A DNA stretch of 64,000 nucleotides, taken from positions 24,773,102 through 24,837,101 of the forward strand of contig CM033402.1 of the NCBI GenBank assembly GCA_019426215.1. The letters are read 5' to 3'. The stretch is from Buddleja alternifolia (Eukaryota; Streptophyta; Magnoliopsida; Lamiales; Scrophulariaceae). The notes beneath the pieces are model-generated. The model saw only the letters and a program-made list of their open reading frames with translations. It ran no database searches and was not told where the DNA came from. Positions 60,636 to 64,000 of the stretch are shown here, in pieces. The first letter of the stretch is position 1, and each line of letters opens with the position of its first letter. The translations under genes were made by a program, and so were the position numbers.

Positions 60636-60834
60636 AAGTTGCTGATTAATAATTTGTAGGGGTCCTAGTTTGGTAAGTCTTGATGAAGCATATAAGTACT
60701 TGTGAAGGTGTAACATTGGGGGTTATGTATAACATGTGATTGGAGATTTGGGGTAAGAAGCTGCGCGTATTCTTGTTTGGTTTAAGAGTTGTTTTTTTTT
60801 ATTTTATTTTTTTAACTCATCACCCATCACTCAG
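60636..60834 (+). other. Spacer upstream of the first visible MRD1-like exon
   Basis: No coding sequence. A T-rich tract (60792-60815) and ATCACTCAG form a plausible 3' splice site ahead of 60835, so this may be the end of an intron whose upstream exon is not in the window. Confidence 0.5.
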
Positions 60835-63705
60835 AAAGTAGTGACAATGAAGATAATAATGAGGATTCTAATCATAGTGATTTTGATGATGATAATGATG
60901 GCAGCGGCAACGCCCACAACAAAATCTCTGCTGATCCTTCAAGCTGGAAAACAAGAATGAACAATTTCTGGAGTCTGGCCGTCTCTTCGTCCTCAATCTT
61001 CCATACACTGCCACGTATGTGCCCTAATTATTTATTTTATTGTGTGGTTTTTCTGGGATATTTGTCCTGTCTGGTATTGATTTTATTCATGTTCTATCTT
61101 CTCATCCGTTATTCATTCGTTTGTTTTTCATCTCTCCAACACATCTGACATACAGAGAGGAGGACTAGGAGATCACTTTAGCAAATACGGAAGTATCTCC
61201 CAGGTCCATATTGTGGTTGATAAAGATACAAAACGCTCCAAGGGATTTGCTTATGTTTCCTTTGCTCTCCCAGAGTCTGCTGCTCGGTATTATTTCCCAG
61301 CTAAAAGCTTAAAGTTGTAATATAGCCACTTTATTCGAGAGCACCATGATTTAGTCTATGTTGGTATGCATCGTCTCTGCTATTGATATGGTAGATTTCT
61401 ACGATATGAAGACTTCGAGTTTAGTGATGGTCTGTGTAATCTTCATAATTTAGTTGTCTTTAGCTAAACCTGATCTCATGTAGACTTGTTTATACATACT
61501 TGCTTTTAGTCGAAGGTTGCTACTTTTGTTATAAAATGTTAATACACTGAGAGATACACTCGTATTCTTGTTACATAGAGTTGCTTTTATGAAACTTTTC
61601 TCAGTTTGTGCTTTCTTTTCTGTGGTGTGCTGTATCAAGTGATTTTAATTTTTTTCTATGACAATTTGCTTTATTATCAGCGATTATTAGTAGTGTTTTT
61701 AGCTTGATGTAATCCCCCTTATGTTTTGACCCCAAAACCTTGACACTAATTGTTTTTGTCCAGGGCTTTAGAAGAGACGAACGGGTCAATTTTTCAAGGA
61801 AGATTACTGCGTGTCATGCCTGCTGAACAAAAAATCTTTCTGATAAACAAAAGTAAGTCTCTTTATAAATTCTCAAATTTCACTGTTAATATTAATTTTT
61901 GGTAAGCAGCACGGAGTTGCATCTTTAAGATTGATCTCATTCTATAGGATCAACAATTCTGGAAATAATCATTCCAAAACATTCAAGCAACAGAGAAATG
62001 CAGAAAAGAAGGCATCAGAAGCTAGTGGAAATAGTCGAGCATGGAATAGTTTATTTATGCGTCAAGATATTGTAAGTTAGAAAATTCAATACAAGTTTGG
62101 CGTCTATGTATGATGATCCTATAACTCTTTAGTGCATGGTGGTTTTAAAGAATATAAGAAAACACTACTAGGAGATCCAGATTTATATGAAAAGTTTAAT
62201 TGGTCTGATTGTTTGAGTCCATACAACATTTGTGCATGAACTTGTTACCATGCTCTAACTTTTGATCTCTTTTGATCCTTCATATTTAGGTTGTTGAACA
62301 CATTGCACGAAAATTTGGTGTCAGTAAAGGTGAACTACTATCTGATGATCCTGCCGTGAAAGTTGCATTGGCAGAGACTCAAGTGGTTGCTGAAACAAAG
62401 AAGGCTCTCTCAAATGCTGGAGTTAATATTGCATCACTAGAGCAGTTTGCTGCTGGTAAAACTGATGGTGTAAAAAGAAGCGATCGTGTTATATTAGTGA
62501 AGAATTTAACTTATGGTTCATTTGAAAGTGAATTATCAACTATTTTTGGGAGATTTGGGAGCTTGGACAAAATCATTTTACCTCCTACAAAAACCTTAGC
62601 TTTGGTATAGATTTTCTTTCATTCTTTTGCATTTTAATTTCTTTTCCTTTGGTTTATCCAGCTCATATAGCATTTTTTTTTTTATTTAGGTCAAAGTAAG
62701 AAACTTTATGCCAACAAGCAACACAATGTACACATCAACTAGGCACACTATTACAAACTCACACTAATGTGCCCAGTACAAAACCAACAGCAAAATTTCA
62801 GAAATAAAGCCTCCATCAACTACTAACCAACACAGTTATAAACTATTCTGAATTGAGTTAATAAACTCATATAGCATTTGCTTTTGGATGAATGCATTTC
62901 CTCACTCTAGGTTATAAATTAGTAAGTGTCTCGCTATAGTAAGTGTTACCTTCATTGATTATACTTATCTGAGACGGAGTATATTTAAATTTGAGAGACC
63001 GTTCTTTTCATCATATCAACGAGTCTAATGTCATACTCTTATGCAAGAAATCAGAACTACATTTATCCATCTGTTATCGGAGTCGTGGTAGTTCAAATCA
63101 TCAATTCTGATAATACTCTTAAACCCAGACTACATCCAATGTCATACTATCTAATTTATCAGCACTTATGCACTTAATAGGCTTGTATGGATGCTAAGTT
63201 GATTGACGTGGAAATACCTGATCAGTGCCGTGTGCTTAGAAGTTTTGTTACGCTTACAAGTCCTAGGAGTCTAAACTGTTTAGGTTATTGCCATGTCATA
63301 AAGACCAATATCATGAATAACTTGAATGAATGAAAAGGAAGATTTGCTGACTTTACTGCACTTTATCCCAAGTTAATTCATTGCAATTATGTCCTGTACT
63401 ATGCATCATTTGCAGTATCTGCGATGTGTCTTATGCAATGTAAATGAACACTCTTTTGTTGTATACCTGACATCTTTTGCCTTGTTTTATCAGTGCAAAT
63501 ATGTTCTTATGCTATGCGTGGTAAAATTTGAATATTCGCTATGAACTTTGTGCATTGTAGAAGCACACTCGATCAACTTACACATATTAAATGCTGATTG
63601 TGCTCTTACTTAGTAAATACGTTTTTTGTATAATACTCAGGTCATCTTCCTAGAACCTGCTGAAGCTCGTGCAGCTTTCGATGTTTTAAGATATAAGCGG
63701 TACAA
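60835..63705 (+). CDS. MRD1: MRD1/RBM19-like multiple-RRM protein, internal exons
   Basis: Homologue of the nucleolar multiple RNA-binding-domain protein needed for early pre-rRNA processing. Exons read from GT/AG sites: 60835-61014, 61156-61286, 61764-61852, 61948-62071, 62290-62604, 63641-63705, and more beyond the window. Exon a: acidic linker (SSDNEDNNEDSNHSDFDDDN) and the start of an RRM with RNP2 in ESGRLFVLNLPYTAT. Exon b: HFSKYGSISQVHIVVDKDTK and RNP1 KGFAYVSF. Exon c: ALEETNGSIFQGRLLRVMPA. Exon d: KASEASGNSRAWNSLFMRQD. Exon e: linker (FGVSKGELLSDDPAVKVALA) and the next RRM (VILVKNLTYGSFESEL, FGRFGSLDKIILPPTKT). Exon f: VIFLEPAEARAAFDVLRYKR. Order and wording match plant MRD1 as I know it. 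Three apparent one-base losses disturb the frame: in the A-run at 60948-60951, at 61165/61166 and in the A-run at 61829-61834. All splice sites are intact. The N-terminal exons (first RRM) are not found upstream. Confidence 0.85.
62605..63640 (+). other. Long intron of the MRD1-like gene
   Basis: Lies between donor TTG|GTATAG at 62604/62605 and acceptor ATACTCAG|GTC at 63640/63641. AT-rich; no coding or repeat structure recognised. Confidence 0.75.
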
Positions 63706-64000
63706 GTAAGTTAACCTAGTGTAATCGTAGCAGTACTTTTCAAGGATATAATATTGCTTTGTGTTGACATCCTAATGGAATTTAAGCTGATGTGTTTTAG
63801 TCATTTTCTATAAGTTGGTATCATTGTTCAGCGTTCTTGACTAAAATTCCTCGTATTATTTTTGGCATTGCATGTGTAATTACTGCACCAAATGTAGTGG
63901 TGCATCATAAAAATGTTTCAGATGTGAAGTTATCAGGATGGTTAGTTGTTATTGAATGAAAATGGAGAGTATGCTGAGTGGTGAAAAGCAAATCAAAATG
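63706..64000 (+). other. Start of the next MRD1-like intron, runs off the window
   Basis: Begins with donor GTAAGT after TACAA at 63705. No further exon is visible before base 64000. Confidence 0.65.

Noticed and set aside
61450..61789. Minus-strand frames of about 62 codons
   Set aside because: Located in introns of the MRD1-like gene; no motif.

Overview
This window looks like nuclear DNA of a flowering plant, most likely a eudicot. It is AT-rich and consists almost entirely of nested LTR retrotransposons. It also holds a fragment of an endogenous plant pararetrovirus (Caulimoviridae-like) and, at the right end, several exons of one cellular gene, a plant homologue of the rRNA-processing protein MRD1/RBM19. 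There is no sign of bacterial operons, rRNA, tRNA or CRISPR. A 100-base run of N at 37008-37107 marks an assembly gap.

Layout, left to right. 1-3726: Tat-1, a Ty3/gypsy element of the Tat/Ogre type, with LTR end, PBS and gag, cut off at 3726. 3727-17563: SIRE-A, a minus-strand Ty1/copia element of the SIRE/Maximus type with 1.5 kb LTRs. Its order is gag, protease, integrase, RT, RNase H, then a long extra 3' gene that contains an intron. 17564-18301: a plus-strand piece of another SIRE element in inverted orientation. 18302-about 23260: Copia-B, degraded, with a SIRE solo LTR (21211-22752, perfect TSD) in its 3' LTR. 24315-37007: Tat-2, a nearly complete young Tat element with gag-pro, RT-RH, second RNase H, integrase, and a multi-exon antisense gene for a plant-mobile-domain protein. 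After the gap, 37108-39955: 3' region and LTR of Athila-G, with a palindromic GC-rich array. 39956-45990: Athila-F, minus strand, gag-protease only. 45991-50251: 3' half of SIRE-H. 50252-54738: Copia-D. 54739-about 55480: unclassified AT-rich insertion. About 55481-57065: pararetrovirus fragment. About 57066-60175: Copia-E, minus strand. 60176-60561: probable chromovirus tail. 60557-60635: short tandem repeat. 60835-63705: MRD1-like exons, continuing past the window.

The elements work as self-contained cassettes: LTR promoter, PBS for tRNA priming, gag for the particle, protease/RT/RNase H/integrase for copying and insertion, PPT for plus-strand priming. Most are broken by stops, frameshifts or truncation. 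Tat-2 is the best preserved, and the SIRE-A RT-RNase H frame is intact. The most interesting material is not the core gag-pol but the cargo: the antisense PMD gene with its own TATA box in Tat-2, the spliced extra gene of the SIRE elements, and the palindromic arrays just upstream of the TATA boxes in two Athila-type LTRs.

Element boundaries marked 'about' are read from family comparison within the window and may be off by tens of bases. All family names come from motif recognition, not from a database search.
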